A stretch of 64,000 bases of DNA from an uncultured Pseudomonadota bacterium. GTDB taxonomy: Bacteria > Myxococcota_A > UBA9160 > PR03. The stretch is from positions 62,001 to 126,000 of the forward strand of contig CAADGG010000060.1 in NCBI GenBank assembly GCA_900696485.1, given 5' to 3'. Under the pieces are notes generated by a model. It did no database searches. It had not been told where the DNA came from and worked only from the letters and a program-made list of their open reading frames with translations. Shown piece by piece: positions 29,148 through 37,269 of the stretch. Positions within the stretch are counted from its first letter, which is position 1. Each line of letters opens with the position of its first letter. The translations under genes and the position numbers were made by a program.

Positions 29148-29972
29148 CTACTGGAGGAGCCGCAGCGCCACCTGCGTCGACACGTTGGCCTGCGCGAGCA
29201 CCGAGATGCCCGCCTGTTGCAGAACCTGGTTTCGCGTGAGCGCCGCCGTCTCGCTCGCCACGTCGACGTCGCGAATCCGCGACTCCGCCGCCGACGTATT
29301 CTCCGTCGAGATCTGGATCGAGCGGATGGCCGACTCGAGGCGGTTCTGGGCGGCACCGAAACCACCCCGCAGCGACGCCACGGAGTTGATCGCCGTATCC
29401 AGAGCCGAGAGTACGGCGAGCGCACCGCTCTGCGTGGCGATCGCAGTACCGGCGACGCCGAGGCCCGACGCGGTGGCGTCGACTCCCGTCACCGCGATCT
29501 GGTCGTTCGTCGTGTTGTTGGTCCCGACCTGGAAGGTGATCGTCGGCGCCGAGCCGTCGAGGATCTGGACGCCGTTGAACTGCGTCACGTTGGCGATCCG
29601 GTCGATCTCCGTGAGTTGCGCCTGGAACTCCTCGTCGAGCGCCGTGCGTTCCCCGGTCCCGAGCGTGCCGTTGGCGGACTGGACCGCCAGCTCGCGCAAG
29701 CGGATCAGGATGCCGCTCGTCTCGTTGAGCGAGCCTTCGGCCACCTGGAGGAGCGAGACACCGTCGTTGGCGTTCCGCTCGGCCTGCTGCAGGCCACGGA
29801 TCTGCGCACGGAACCGCTCCGAGATCGCAAGACCCGCGGCATCGTCGCTGGCGCGGTTGATCCGGAGGCCCGACGAGAGCCGCTCGAGCGAGCGGTCGAG
29901 TCGGGAGTTGGACAGCGAGAGGTTTCGCTGTGCGTTCAGGGACGCGACGTTCGTATTGACTCTGAGACCCAT
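29148..29972 (-). CDS. fliC: Flagellin
   Basis: 274 residues from ATG 29972. It opens MGLRVNTNVASLNAQRNL and has LERLSSGLRINRASDDAAGLAISERFRAQIRGL, the D0/D1 helices, and ends with ARANVSTQVALRLLQ-type C-terminal D0. It is a short flagellin, about the size of D0-D1 plus a small outer domain (about 150-200). It has its own sigma-54 promoter at 30143, an approximately 160-base leader, a CsrA-type hairpin and an AAGGAGG ribosome site. Nearby genes for an acetyltransferase and a pseudaminic-acid pathway suggest it is modified after translation. Confidence 0.97.
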   Translation of the reverse strand: MGLRVNTNVASLNAQRNLSLSNSRLDRSLERLSSGLRINRASDDAAGLAISERFRAQIRGLQQAERNANDGVSLLQVAEGSLNETSGILIRLRELAVQSANGTLGTGERTALDEEFQAQLTEIDRIANVTQFNGVQILDGSAPTITFQVGTNNTTNDQIAVTGVDATASGLGVAGTAIATQSGALAVLSALDTAINSVASLRGGFGAAQNRLESAIRSIQISTENTSAAESRIRDVDVASETAALTRNQVLQQAGISVLAQANVSTQVALRLLQ

Positions 29973-29982
29973 GTTCCGAGAA

Positions 29983-30021
29983 CCTCCTTGTTGTCTCTGC
30001 CTCATCGATCCTTGATGAGGC
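29983..30021 (-). promoter_or_regulatory. Candidate CsrA-binding hairpin and site in the fliC leader
   Basis: On the minus strand, GCCTCATC pairs with GATGAGGC (30021-29999) around the loop AAGGATC, placing a GGA in a hairpin loop as CsrA requires. A second match, ACAAGGAGG, overlaps the ribosome site at 29983-29991. Two sites about 20 bases apart, one on the ribosome site, are the known pattern for CsrA-repressed flagellin. csrA and fliW are both in this window. Confidence 0.8.
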
Positions 30022-30142
30022 TCGATCCTCCGCCCGTGGAATCTTCCGATGTCGAACCCTTCGACTCGGAAGCTTCCAGATCAGGCGGATCCCAGGCACG
30101 CCGGTTTCGAAGGATCGAAGCGCACGTGCCGACCTCCGAGGC

Positions 30143-30159
30143 TGCAAAGGGGATGCCAG
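30143..30159 (-). promoter_or_regulatory. Sigma-54 promoter of fliC
   Basis: Minus strand CTGGCATCCCCTTTGCA with GG and GC ten bases apart. The start would be near 30132, giving a leader of about 160 bases that contains the CsrA hairpin. The 30160-30380 stretch holds no gene I can support. Confidence 0.82.
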
Positions 30160-30380
30160 AGATCTACACGGAAATGCGGATCCGATCTCTCCGGGTTCTG
30201 CGGGAGAAGACGAAGCCGCAGGCGAGTCGGTATCGTTCGCCAGGACTTGCGCATCGCCTGCTCGCGGCCGACGTGCTTGTGCATCGGTGCTTCTCTCCGC
30301 ATCGCGCCCATCGACGCGAACGGGCTTTCAGGCTGAAACGGGGTGCCTCCAAAACGCGGACCGATGGCTGCCCGGCGAAC

Positions 30381-30397
30381 CCGGCACATGTCTTGCT
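30381..30397 (+). promoter_or_regulatory. Sigma-54 promoter of the GNAT gene
   Basis: Plus strand CCGGCACATGTCTTGCT, GG at 30383, ten bases, GC at 30395. The predicted start near 30408 is only a few bases before GTG 30413, so the message would be nearly leaderless or start translation further in (GTG 30464). Confidence 0.82.
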
Positions 30398-30412
30398 TGA
30401 CTCGTGCTTGCC

Positions 30413-31579
30413 GTGGAACGACTCCTCGATCAGACCGCGACCGCAACCGAGCCGCGCCGTGGGGTGGCCGGCCCCCGTGGTCCTGCCGTCGCCATCGGGC
30501 TCGTCGGCCCGAGCGAGCGCGACTGCGTCCTCGGTTGGCTCGATGGGGGACTGCGCGGCGGCCGGAGCGGGCGAATCGAAGCGGAGTATCCACTCGCTCT
30601 CGATCCGCGCCGAGGCTCCATCCAGGTTCTCGCCCGCTGTGACGGAGAGTTCGCAGCCCACGCGCTCGGATATCGCGTCGACGTCGACGTCGCGGGCGTT
30701 TCCGTGGCGGTGGGATTGATCGGCCTCGTCTACACCGAACCGAGATGGCGTGGCCTCGGCGTCGCCACGCACTGTCTGAGACGCTGCATCGCGGAGTTGA
30801 GCGACGGCGGCTGTTCGATCGTGGTGCTCTGGAGCGCTCTCGATCGACTCTATGAACCCCTCGGATTCCGTCCGGTCGGCACCGAGTGGATCGTCTCCGT
30901 CTCCGAGAGCCAGTGTCTCCGCGCCCTCGGTCGGAGCGGTTCCCGGATCCAGATCTCGGACCCTCTTGCGTCCGATTGGCCACTCCTCGAAGAGCTGTAC
31001 CGGCAGAATCCGTCTCCGATCCGGCGCCTCCCCGGCGACTTGCAGCGCCTCGCGTCGATTCCGGATACCCGACTGCGGGTCATCCGACGAAACGAGGAAC
31101 CTGTCGCATACGTCTGTGAGGGACGCGGTGACGATCTACAGGGTTTCGTCCACGAGTGGGCCGGCGACTCCGAGGGAGTCCTGTACGGTCTCGCGGATCT
31201 GGCGAGCCGCACCGGTCGGCTCGGCTGTCTCATCGGATCGTTGCACGAACCCCCCGTGCCCGAGCTCGTCGCCGCCGGTGCGCACTGCGGCGAACGACCC
31301 TTCGCTTGGGCCTGGGTCCCGGACCCGCTGAGCCTGTGGGAGACGATCAGCCAGGGCGATCCCGTGTTGCGGAATCTTCGACTGACGGCGCTCGCGGATG
31401 AATTCGAACTCGCCGGCACCTACGGCCGCGTGCGGCTCGATCGCGGAGCGGTCACGGCGCTGCTCCTCGGACCACAGCGGCCGGCACAGATCACGCCCGT
31501 CCTGTCGCCGCGGGAGTATCTCGCAGTGCGTCGGCGCCTGCCCTGGCCCTTCTTTCTCTCGGGCCTCGATTCGATCTGA
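30413..31579 (+). CDS. GNAT-family acetyltransferase, divergent from flagellin
   Basis: About 388 residues from GTG 30413; GTG 30464 is also possible. The acetyl-CoA motif VYTEPRWRGLGVATHCLRRCIAEL (R-x-x-G-x-G/A) is near residue 108, and the sequence continues ALDRLYEPLGFRPVGTEW, typical of an N-terminal GNAT domain in two-domain Eis-like proteins; the second half looks like a weaker GNAT repeat. Its own sigma-54 promoter puts it in the flagellar regulon, back to back with fliC. Acetylating flagellin or a flagellin glycan precursor is the natural guess, but no substrate can be read from the sequence. It is about twice the length of PseH. Confidence 0.75.
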   Translation: MERLLDQTATATEPRRGVAGPRGPAVAIGLVGPSERDCVLGWLDGGLRGGRSGRIEAEYPLALDPRRGSIQVLARCDGEFAAHALGYRVDVDVAGVSVAVGLIGLVYTEPRWRGLGVATHCLRRCIAELSDGGCSIVVLWSALDRLYEPLGFRPVGTEWIVSVSESQCLRALGRSGSRIQISDPLASDWPLLEELYRQNPSPIRRLPGDLQRLASIPDTRLRVIRRNEEPVAYVCEGRGDDLQGFVHEWAGDSEGVLYGLADLASRTGRLGCLIGSLHEPPVPELVAAGAHCGERPFAWAWVPDPLSLWETISQGDPVLRNLRLTALADEFELAGTYGRVRLDRGAVTALLLGPQRPAQITPVLSPREYLAVRRRLPWPFFLSGLDSI

Positions 31580-31589
31580 ACTCGTTGCC

Positions 31590-31605
31590 GCAGCCTCCTG
31601 GCTGC
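31590..31605 (+). terminator. Weak hairpin after the GNAT gene
   Basis: GCAGCC-TCCT-GGCTGC, a 6-base stem just after the stop codon, with no U-tract. It could be a weak terminator before the cheY-like gene's own promoter. Confidence 0.3.
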
Positions 31606-31716
31606 GCAGCGTCCAGCCGGTCATCCGATCAGCCGATTCCGTTCGAAACCCCGCATTTCGCAATGAAACCGATCTTCGCTTCTGCGCAACACCCTACGCG
31701 GATCGGCGTCGCCACC

Positions 31717-31733
31717 TGGCACGAGGCTTGCTT
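31717..31733 (+). promoter_or_regulatory. Sigma-54 promoter of the cheY-like gene
   Basis: Plus strand TGGCACGAGGCTTGCTT, a near-perfect consensus with GG and GC ten bases apart. The start would fall near 31743, 66 bases before the ATG. The leader carries a repeated GTGCATCGG/ATGCATCGG stretch (31783-31805). Confidence 0.88.
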
Positions 31734-31808
31734 GTCTGGAGATCTGCGTTTCCCGACTGCATCCGTGCTGGAGGTCCGCCGGATGCATCGGGTGCATCGG
31801 ATGCAGAC

Positions 31809-32171
31809 ATGAAGATCCTGCTCGTCGATGACAACCCGGCCATGCGCTCACTCTCGCGTCGGTACTTGCAGCGAGCGGGACTCGCTCCCGACGAGATCGA
31901 AGAGGCGGCCGATGGGGCCGAGGCTCTCCGTCGCATCGATGCCTCTGCGCCGGACCTGATTCTCTCGGACTGGAACATGCCACGTCTCTCCGGAATCGAA
32001 CTGCTCGAGACGCTGACCCAGCGCGGGTCGACGATTTCGTTCGTTCTCATGTCGACCGATACGACACCCGAGATGCGAGCCCGCGCCGCCGCCGCCGGCG
32101 CTCGTTGCTTCATCACCAAACCGTTTACCGAAGAGAGCCTGATCTCGGCACTGGCGGATCTGCTGCGCTGA
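31809..32171 (+). CDS. CheY-like single-domain response regulator
   Basis: 120 residues, a stand-alone receiver. MKILLVDDNPAMRSL holds the acidic pair, LILSDWNMPRLSG the phospho-acceptor Asp, MSTD the Thr/Ser, and TKPF the Lys, so it should be phosphorylatable. CheY-type proteins bind FliM or act as phosphate relays. The sigma-54 promoter ties it to flagella rather than to a chemotaxis operon, and no cheA is nearby. Its 3' end overlaps the fliW 3' end on the opposite strand by 47 bases. Confidence 0.88.
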   Translation: MKILLVDDNPAMRSLSRRYLQRAGLAPDEIEEAADGAEALRRIDASAPDLILSDWNMPRLSGIELLETLTQRGSTISFVLMSTDTTPEMRARAAAAGARCFITKPFTEESLISALADLLR

Positions 32172-32634
32172 GTCCGGCACCCGGGTCGGACTCGACGGAC
32201 TCGCCCACCGTGCGGAAATCGAAGACTGCACGGTGCGAGTCGCCTCCGTTCTCGAGCAGGACCTGAAGCCCTCGCTGGGTCTTGCGGTTGACCACGACCG
32301 GTGCCCCGAGGTTCAAGTGCGCCGCGTCGGTCAACACCGTCGCAATCGCTACGACCTCCAGCTCCGTCGTTCGCTGCGCCCCGAGCCCGCGAACGGCACG
32401 CTGGGGAATCTCCGGCGCGTAGCCGCGGACGAACTGCGCCGGATCGGCGACGACGAATGCGAGAGCCGGATCATCGACACACAACATCCACCCGAATCCG
32501 ACTCCGCAATCATGTCCGCGGAATACGAAGCGGCGCGCCTCGGGAAATCCGGGAAGACCAGGGAAGTGGATGATCTCCTCCTCGCGCGCGCCGACCCGTC
32601 CGAAGCGGACACTCTCGAATTCGACCCACGCCAT
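32125..32634 (-). CDS. fliW: Flagellar assembly factor FliW
   Basis: 169 residues. The core has EEIIHFPGLPGFPEARRFVF and a later stretch with LNLGAPVVVNRKTQRGLQVLLENG, both FliW signatures. FliW binds CsrA and relieves repression of flagellin translation when flagellin is exported. The ATG overlaps the csrA TAA by one base (TAATG). A tail after residue 140 is divergent and overlaps the cheY-like gene antisense. Confidence 0.95.
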   Translation of the reverse strand: MAWVEFESVRFGRVGAREEEIIHFPGLPGFPEARRFVFRGHDCGVGFGWMLCVDDPALAFVVADPAQFVRGYAPEIPQRAVRGLGAQRTTELEVVAIATVLTDAAHLNLGAPVVVNRKTQRGLQVLLENGGDSHRAVFDFRTVGESVESDPGAGLSAADPPVPRSGSLR

Positions 32635-32906
32635 TACCCGATCTCCTTCCGCCGCACTGTGAGGCCCGGCTTGCCGGGCTGCTCGAGATCAAGAGGATCA
32701 CCGGATCGAAGCACCGTCGTCGCAGATCGCGCCGCCTCGCGGTTTTCTGCTTCGAGCCGTTGGACCACCTCTTCCCGATGAATCATGACGTCGTCGGGTG
32801 CCTCGACCCCGATCCGTACCTGCCCCGAGGCAAGCGCGACGATCGTCACACGGACACTCGTCCCGATCCGCAGGCTCTCCCCTTCTCGACGCGTCAACAC
32901 CAGCAT
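32634..32906 (-). CDS. csrA: Carbon storage regulator CsrA
   Basis: 90 residues. The N-terminus MLVLTRREGESLRIGTSVRVTIVAL and the RNA-binding strand APDDVMIHREEV are intact. It is longer than the typical 60-75 by a 30-residue C-terminal tail (TTVLRSGDPLDLEQPGKP), as in some FliW-dependent CsrA proteins. It blocks ribosome sites of target messages; flagellin is the expected target. It lies in the flgKL-csrA-fliW tail of the flgF operon. Confidence 0.96.
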   Translation of the reverse strand: MLVLTRREGESLRIGTSVRVTIVALASGQVRIGVEAPDDVMIHREEVVQRLEAENREAARSATTVLRSGDPLDLEQPGKPGLTVRRKEIG

Positions 32907-32909
32907 CTG

Positions 32910-33857
32910 TTAGCCGAGAAAGTCCATCAACGACGGTGCAACAGCACGCCCGGTTGCCTGGAGTGACGCCTCGAGCGCCGTTTCGCGGAGCGCGAGATCG
33001 GTGAAGACACGCTCGATCGAGGCATCCTGCGTGCCCGACAGTCGAGCCTCGAGGTCCACGCGCTCGCTCTCGAGCCGCTCGCGGACACGTTCGATCTGGC
33101 TGCCGGCCGCCCCCACGCGGGCGAGCTCGAGCTCGAACTGGAGCTGCACGCGGTCGAGCCGATCGAGGGTGCCGGCGATCGCGGTGCGATCGTTCGTGTC
33201 GAGAGCGCGATACAGCTCGCCGAGAACCGCGAAGGCATCCTCACGGCCGGCATCCGGGATGCCGTCCCCGTCCCCATCCCCTTGAAAGACACGGTCTCCG
33301 GCGAGTGTCGTTGGAATCCGGCGCCCCTCGGCGATGGCGATCTCGATCTCGATCGAGTCTCCCACAAAGCTCACCGTCGGAGCTGGAGACCCCGACACGA
33401 AGGGACCGGAACGGACGAATGGGTCCGTCGTGCTGGCGGTTCCGGCGAACACGGAACCACCCGCGTGGCGAATGTTGCTCGCCGCGAGCAGTTCATCGAA
33501 GAGCGTCTCGATCTCTCGCGCGAGCAGGCTGCGCGCATCGGCACCGAGGGAATCGTTTGCGCCCTGAATGGCGAGTTCTCGGGCCCGGAGCATGACTTCT
33601 TGGGACGACGTGATCGCTCGCTCGACGGTCACCATGCGGGCTGCCGCCTGCTCGATGTTGCGCTGGAACTGCGCGTTCTCCCCCGCCTCGGCGCGAAGCA
33701 TCGCGGCGCGGCTGGCAGCCACCGGATCGTCCGAAGGACGGTTGACGCGCAGACCTGTCGCCGCTTGCTCCTGCGTCGCCGCCAGTCGTTCGCGTTGCGC
33801 GAAGACGCCGCTCAGCGCGGTCCGCACCAGCATCGAGTTCGTGATCCGCATGCCCAT
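32910..33857 (-). CDS. flgL: Hook-filament junction protein FlgL
   Basis: 315 residues. N-terminus MGMRITNSMLVRTALSGVFAQRERLA with LRVNRPSDDPVAASRAAMLRAE, flagellin-like D0/D1 signatures, and a C-terminus with ALRETALEASLQATGRAVAPSLMDFL. FlgL joins FlgK to the filament. Gap of 3 bases before csrA. Confidence 0.95.
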   Translation of the reverse strand: MGMRITNSMLVRTALSGVFAQRERLAATQEQAATGLRVNRPSDDPVAASRAAMLRAEAGENAQFQRNIEQAAARMVTVERAITSSQEVMLRARELAIQGANDSLGADARSLLAREIETLFDELLAASNIRHAGGSVFAGTASTTDPFVRSGPFVSGSPAPTVSFVGDSIEIEIAIAEGRRIPTTLAGDRVFQGDGDGDGIPDAGREDAFAVLGELYRALDTNDRTAIAGTLDRLDRVQLQFELELARVGAAGSQIERVRERLESERVDLEARLSGTQDASIERVFTDLALRETALEASLQATGRAVAPSLMDFLG

Positions 33858-33872
33858 GCGGGTCTCCCGGAG

Positions 33873-35315
33873 TTAGAGGATCTGCAGGACCGTTTCGAGG
33901 AGATGATCGACCGTGGAGATCACCCGTGCGTTGGCCTGGAAGGCCGCCTCGAGCCGGATCAGTCGGATCATCTCCTCGTCGAGCGAAACTCCCGAGATCG
34001 AATCCCGTCGCTGCTCGAGTTCGCTGAGCACGCGCGCCTGGCTGGCCTGGGCGCTCCGGGTCACGCGCGCCGTCTCACCGGTTCGGGAAACCAGGAATGC
34101 GTGCTGGCCGATCAAGGTTCGCGAGGGCCCACTCGGCGTGCCGGGCGGATCCCCGGGCCGAAACAGGGCCGCCGGCGTGGTCCGCAGATCGGCGAGCGCC
34201 AGCGCGTTGCGATTGTCCCCGGGCGCTGCGGTGAAGCCCGCTGCAATCGCGTCCGCCCGGGCGGCGATGTCGGGGTCGAGCGCCAGGTTCCCGGCGGCGC
34301 CGACGACCGCCGGAAGGGCAGCGAAGAAGTTCCCCACCGTCCCGTCGAGCCCGGTTCCGCCGGCATGGACTGCATTCACCTGTTCGGTGAGGTTGAAGGC
34401 GAGCACGTCCAGCTCTTGGAGAGCGCTCGGGACCAGCGCGTCTCGTACTTCGATCTGTCCCCCGAGCTGGCCACTGCCCAACCGATTCGTCACGTCCAGG
34501 CGGACGGCTCCCGTGTCGAAGACGATGCGCGAGAACGACGGATCGAAAGGATGGGCGGTGTCGGGCTCCGCCGAAAGCGAACGCGTCGTTCCTCCATCGA
34601 CGAGCGCGAGTCCGTCGGCAATCATGACGACGAGTGAGCCTCCCGCCTGCTCGAAGGTCGACACTTCGACGAGATCGGAGAGCTCTCGAACCAGCGCGTC
34701 GCGCCGGTCGCGCAGGTCGTTGGCCGGCGCGACCGCTTCGTCTCTCCCGATCGCTCGGTTCAGCGACGCGATCTCCCGGGAGATTCCGTTGATGACGTCG
34801 AGCGTCGCGACGGCCGAACGATCGGCCTCGTTCATGATCTCGCGCAGTCGGTCGTCGCTCGACGAGAAGGTGTCGATCAGGGCCACTGCCGTACTTCGCA
34901 GTGACTCGCGCTCGACCGGCGCACCCGGCGCCGTCGCGCTCGCGAGGTCGCTGAATGCGTCGAAGAGCGCACTGAGCTGAGCACCGAGTCCGTCGTCCCG
35001 CTGTTCGTTCAGCACCTCTTCGATGCGTTCGAGTGCGCCTGCTTCGACGTCGAGAGCGGCCGCACCGGAGCCGGCGCTGGTGAGCTGCCGGAACAGTAGT
35101 TCATCGGAGATCCGCTGGATCGAGAGCTGCTCGACCCCGGTTCCGACGGCGCCGTTCTGGTACCCCACGGCGTTCCCGGCCGCGAGAACCTGCCGCTGTC
35201 GCGTAAAGCCCGGTGTCTCGACGTTCGAGATGTTGTGCGACGCAACGCGCACGCCATTCTGGGTGACGAGCAGACCACGGGTCGAGACATCGAGCGTACC
35301 GAAGAGACCTGACAC
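33873..35315 (-). CDS. flgK: Hook-filament junction protein FlgK
   Basis: 480 residues with a GTG start behind GGGAG. It has LLVTQNGVRVASHNISNVETPGFTRQRQVL, and the C-terminus LIRLEAAFQANARVISTVDHLLETVLQIL is the usual FlgK D0 helix. FlgK is the first hook-associated protein laid on the hook. Slightly short for the family because the variable outer domain is small. Confidence 0.96.
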   Translation of the reverse strand: MSGLFGTLDVSTRGLLVTQNGVRVASHNISNVETPGFTRQRQVLAAGNAVGYQNGAVGTGVEQLSIQRISDELLFRQLTSAGSGAAALDVEAGALERIEEVLNEQRDDGLGAQLSALFDAFSDLASATAPGAPVERESLRSTAVALIDTFSSSDDRLREIMNEADRSAVATLDVINGISREIASLNRAIGRDEAVAPANDLRDRRDALVRELSDLVEVSTFEQAGGSLVVMIADGLALVDGGTTRSLSAEPDTAHPFDPSFSRIVFDTGAVRLDVTNRLGSGQLGGQIEVRDALVPSALQELDVLAFNLTEQVNAVHAGGTGLDGTVGNFFAALPAVVGAAGNLALDPDIAARADAIAAGFTAAPGDNRNALALADLRTTPAALFRPGDPPGTPSGPSRTLIGQHAFLVSRTGETARVTRSAQASQARVLSELEQRRDSISGVSLDEEMIRLIRLEAAFQANARVISTVDHLLETVLQIL

Positions 35316-35327
35316 GGGGTGTTCTCC

Positions 35328-35831
35328 CTAGGCAGTGCCGCGTACGAGCCGACCGACATCAGGGGCCGGACGCATCGACGTGGCGCCGCGATAGGTAGGT
35401 TCCGAAGGGAGCAAGCGTCCGAGCAGGCGAATCGTCTCCCGTACCTGTCCGAGCCCCTCTCGAGCGAATGAGGCGTTGGCTTCGCTGAGTTCCCGGATCG
35501 CACCGAGCAACGCGACCAGCCGGGAATGGCGATCCGCCAGGCGAGAGGCGTCGGATCCGAGCGTCTCGCACAGACGCGACAACGTGATCGGCTCGCTCGC
35601 GAGCCCGAGCTGCTCCGCCAGGCGTGTCGCGACGCTGAGGCGCGAATCCTCGAGGAGCCGTGCTTCTTCGGCCAGCAGCTCCTTGGTCTCGACCAGGCGC
35701 TCGAGCGACTCGGCATCGAAGTCCACGAGGTGCGTCCGTTCTTGTTGCAGCAGATCGCGCAGCTCGACGTAGAGGCGCTCCTCGGCCTCGAGGGCTTGAT
35801 CGAGACGATCCACCTGATCACTCACGGTCAT
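35328..35831 (-). CDS. flgN: FlgK/FlgL export chaperone FlgN
   Basis: 167 residues from ATG 35831 (ATGA overlap with flgJ). It is a helical protein: RLDQALEAEERLYVELRDLLQQERTHLVDFDAESLERLVETKELLAEEARLLE is the FlgN coiled-coil pattern. FlgN escorts FlgK and FlgL to the export gate; it lies directly before flgK as in many bacteria. The C-terminal 40 residues are disordered. Confidence 0.88.
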   Translation of the reverse strand: MTVSDQVDRLDQALEAEERLYVELRDLLQQERTHLVDFDAESLERLVETKELLAEEARLLEDSRLSVATRLAEQLGLASEPITLSRLCETLGSDASRLADRHSRLVALLGAIRELSEANASFAREGLGQVRETIRLLGRLLPSEPTYRGATSMRPAPDVGRLVRGTA

Positions 35832-36148
35832 CTGCGCCCTCCCTCCAGAGTCATCGCTGCCGGGGTCTCGGAGTCCGAGGCTCCCTCGAGCAGCGAGGCG
35901 ATCCCCAAGGAACCGGCCTCCGCGGCGCTGCGTGCGAGCTGGGCAACGAACCTCTCCCGCGCCAGACGGCTGCCCGCACCGCCATCGAGAGCGGTCGGAC
36001 CGAATGGGGATTCGGTGATGGGACGGAGGAGCTGTTCGAGCAGGAACGCTTCGAACTGCTCGGCGGCATCCCGGATCGAAGTCGCTTCGGGATGGACGGA
36101 AAGGGCGTCGCCTGCACGAATGGCAATCGTAGGCGGGATTCCGTTCAC
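35828..36148 (-). CDS. flgJ: Rod-binding protein FlgJ, rod domain only
   Basis: 106 residues with a GTG start overlapping the flgI stop. It contains DAAEQFEAFLLEQLLRPI, the FlgJ rod-cap signature, and ends shortly after. The C-terminal glucosaminidase domain found in enterobacterial FlgJ is absent, as in alpha- and deltaproteobacteria where a separate muramidase serves. It acts as the rod cap at the proximal rod. Confidence 0.9.
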   Translation of the reverse strand: MNGIPPTIAIRAGDALSVHPEATSIRDAAEQFEAFLLEQLLRPITESPFGPTALDGGAGSRLARERFVAQLARSAAEAGSLGIASLLEGASDSETPAAMTLEGGRR

Positions 36149-37269
36149 AGCAGCTCCATCTCGGCCGACAGCGCACCGGCGGCGCGAATCGCCTGCAAGA
36201 TTGCGATCAGATCGCGCGGCGTGACCCCGAGAGCATTGAGACCCCGAACCAGCTCATCGACGGTGACGGGACCGCCCACCAGCGCCAGGTTGCCACCCTC
36301 TTCGACCGCGGTGACATCGGTGTTGCGGAACGGCACGGTGCGGCCGCCGCCGAACGGATTGGGCTGGGAGACCTCCTGCGTCGTGGCGATCGTCACCGAG
36401 AGGTTGCCATGCGAGACCGCCACTCGGCTGATCGCAACCTCGGCTCCCATCACGACCGTGCCAGTCCGCTCGTTGAGAACGACCCGGGCCGTGCGGTCCG
36501 GGTCTACGGTCAGCGATTCGACGGTCGCCAGGAAGCCGACGACGTCCCGGTCGTACGCAGCCGGGACCGTGAGTTCGAGTGTGCCCGCATCACGAGCCGT
36601 GGCGGTCGCCATCCCGAAGTGCCCATTGATCGCCGCGGCCAGCCGCAGCGCGGTCGTGAAGTCCGCGCGCGCGAGCGCCAGTTCGAAGCGGGAGCGACCC
36701 TCGATCGAGTAGGCGAGCTCTCGCTCCACCGTCACCCCGCCAGCGAGTCGACCCACCGTGGGATGATTCTTCTGCACGCTGCTACCGCCGCCACCCGCGG
36801 AGAAGCCGCCGATCGAGAGGGGGCCCTGTCCGATGGCATAGACCTGACCATCCGACCCGTGCAGAGGAGTCATCAGCAGCGTCCCGCCCTCCAGGCTCGA
36901 GGAATCGCCGAGCGACGAGACGGTGGCGTCGATCTGGGTGCCCGTTCGGGCGAATGGGTGCAGCATCGCGGTGACCATCACAGCCGCGACATTCCGAACC
37001 CTCACGGCGTCCGGGTCGACTCCGATCCCCATCTGTCCGAGCAGACTGGTCAGCGACTGCACCGTGAATTCGGTTTTCTCGCGGTCGCCGGTCCCGTTGA
37101 GGCCGACGACCAGGCCGTACCCGATGATCTGGTTCTCGCGCACACCCTTGATCGCTGCGATGTCCTTGACGCGTGCGGCAGCGACATCGCCGGTGGCCCC
37201 AAAAAAGCCGGCCAGAGCGAGCGCGGACGCTGCCATCGCCACGATCGCTTTGCGGAGGCGGCGCGTCAT
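36145..37269 (-). CDS. flgI: Flagellar P-ring protein FlgI
   Basis: 374 residues from ATG 37269 (ATGA overlap with flgH). A signal peptide (IVAMAASALALAGFFGATGDVAA) is followed by ARVKDIAAIKGVRENQIIGYGLVVGLNGTGD and later TQIDATVSSLGDSSSLEGGTLLMTPLHG, classic FlgI. Export is by Sec and the protein forms the ring in the peptidoglycan layer around the rod. Confidence 0.97.
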   Translation of the reverse strand: MTRRLRKAIVAMAASALALAGFFGATGDVAAARVKDIAAIKGVRENQIIGYGLVVGLNGTGDREKTEFTVQSLTSLLGQMGIGVDPDAVRVRNVAAVMVTAMLHPFARTGTQIDATVSSLGDSSSLEGGTLLMTPLHGSDGQVYAIGQGPLSIGGFSAGGGGSSVQKNHPTVGRLAGGVTVERELAYSIEGRSRFELALARADFTTALRLAAAINGHFGMATATARDAGTLELTVPAAYDRDVVGFLATVESLTVDPDRTARVVLNERTGTVVMGAEVAISRVAVSHGNLSVTIATTQEVSQPNPFGGGRTVPFRNTDVTAVEEGGNLALVGGPVTVDELVRGLNALGVTPRDLIAILQAIRAAGALSAEMELL

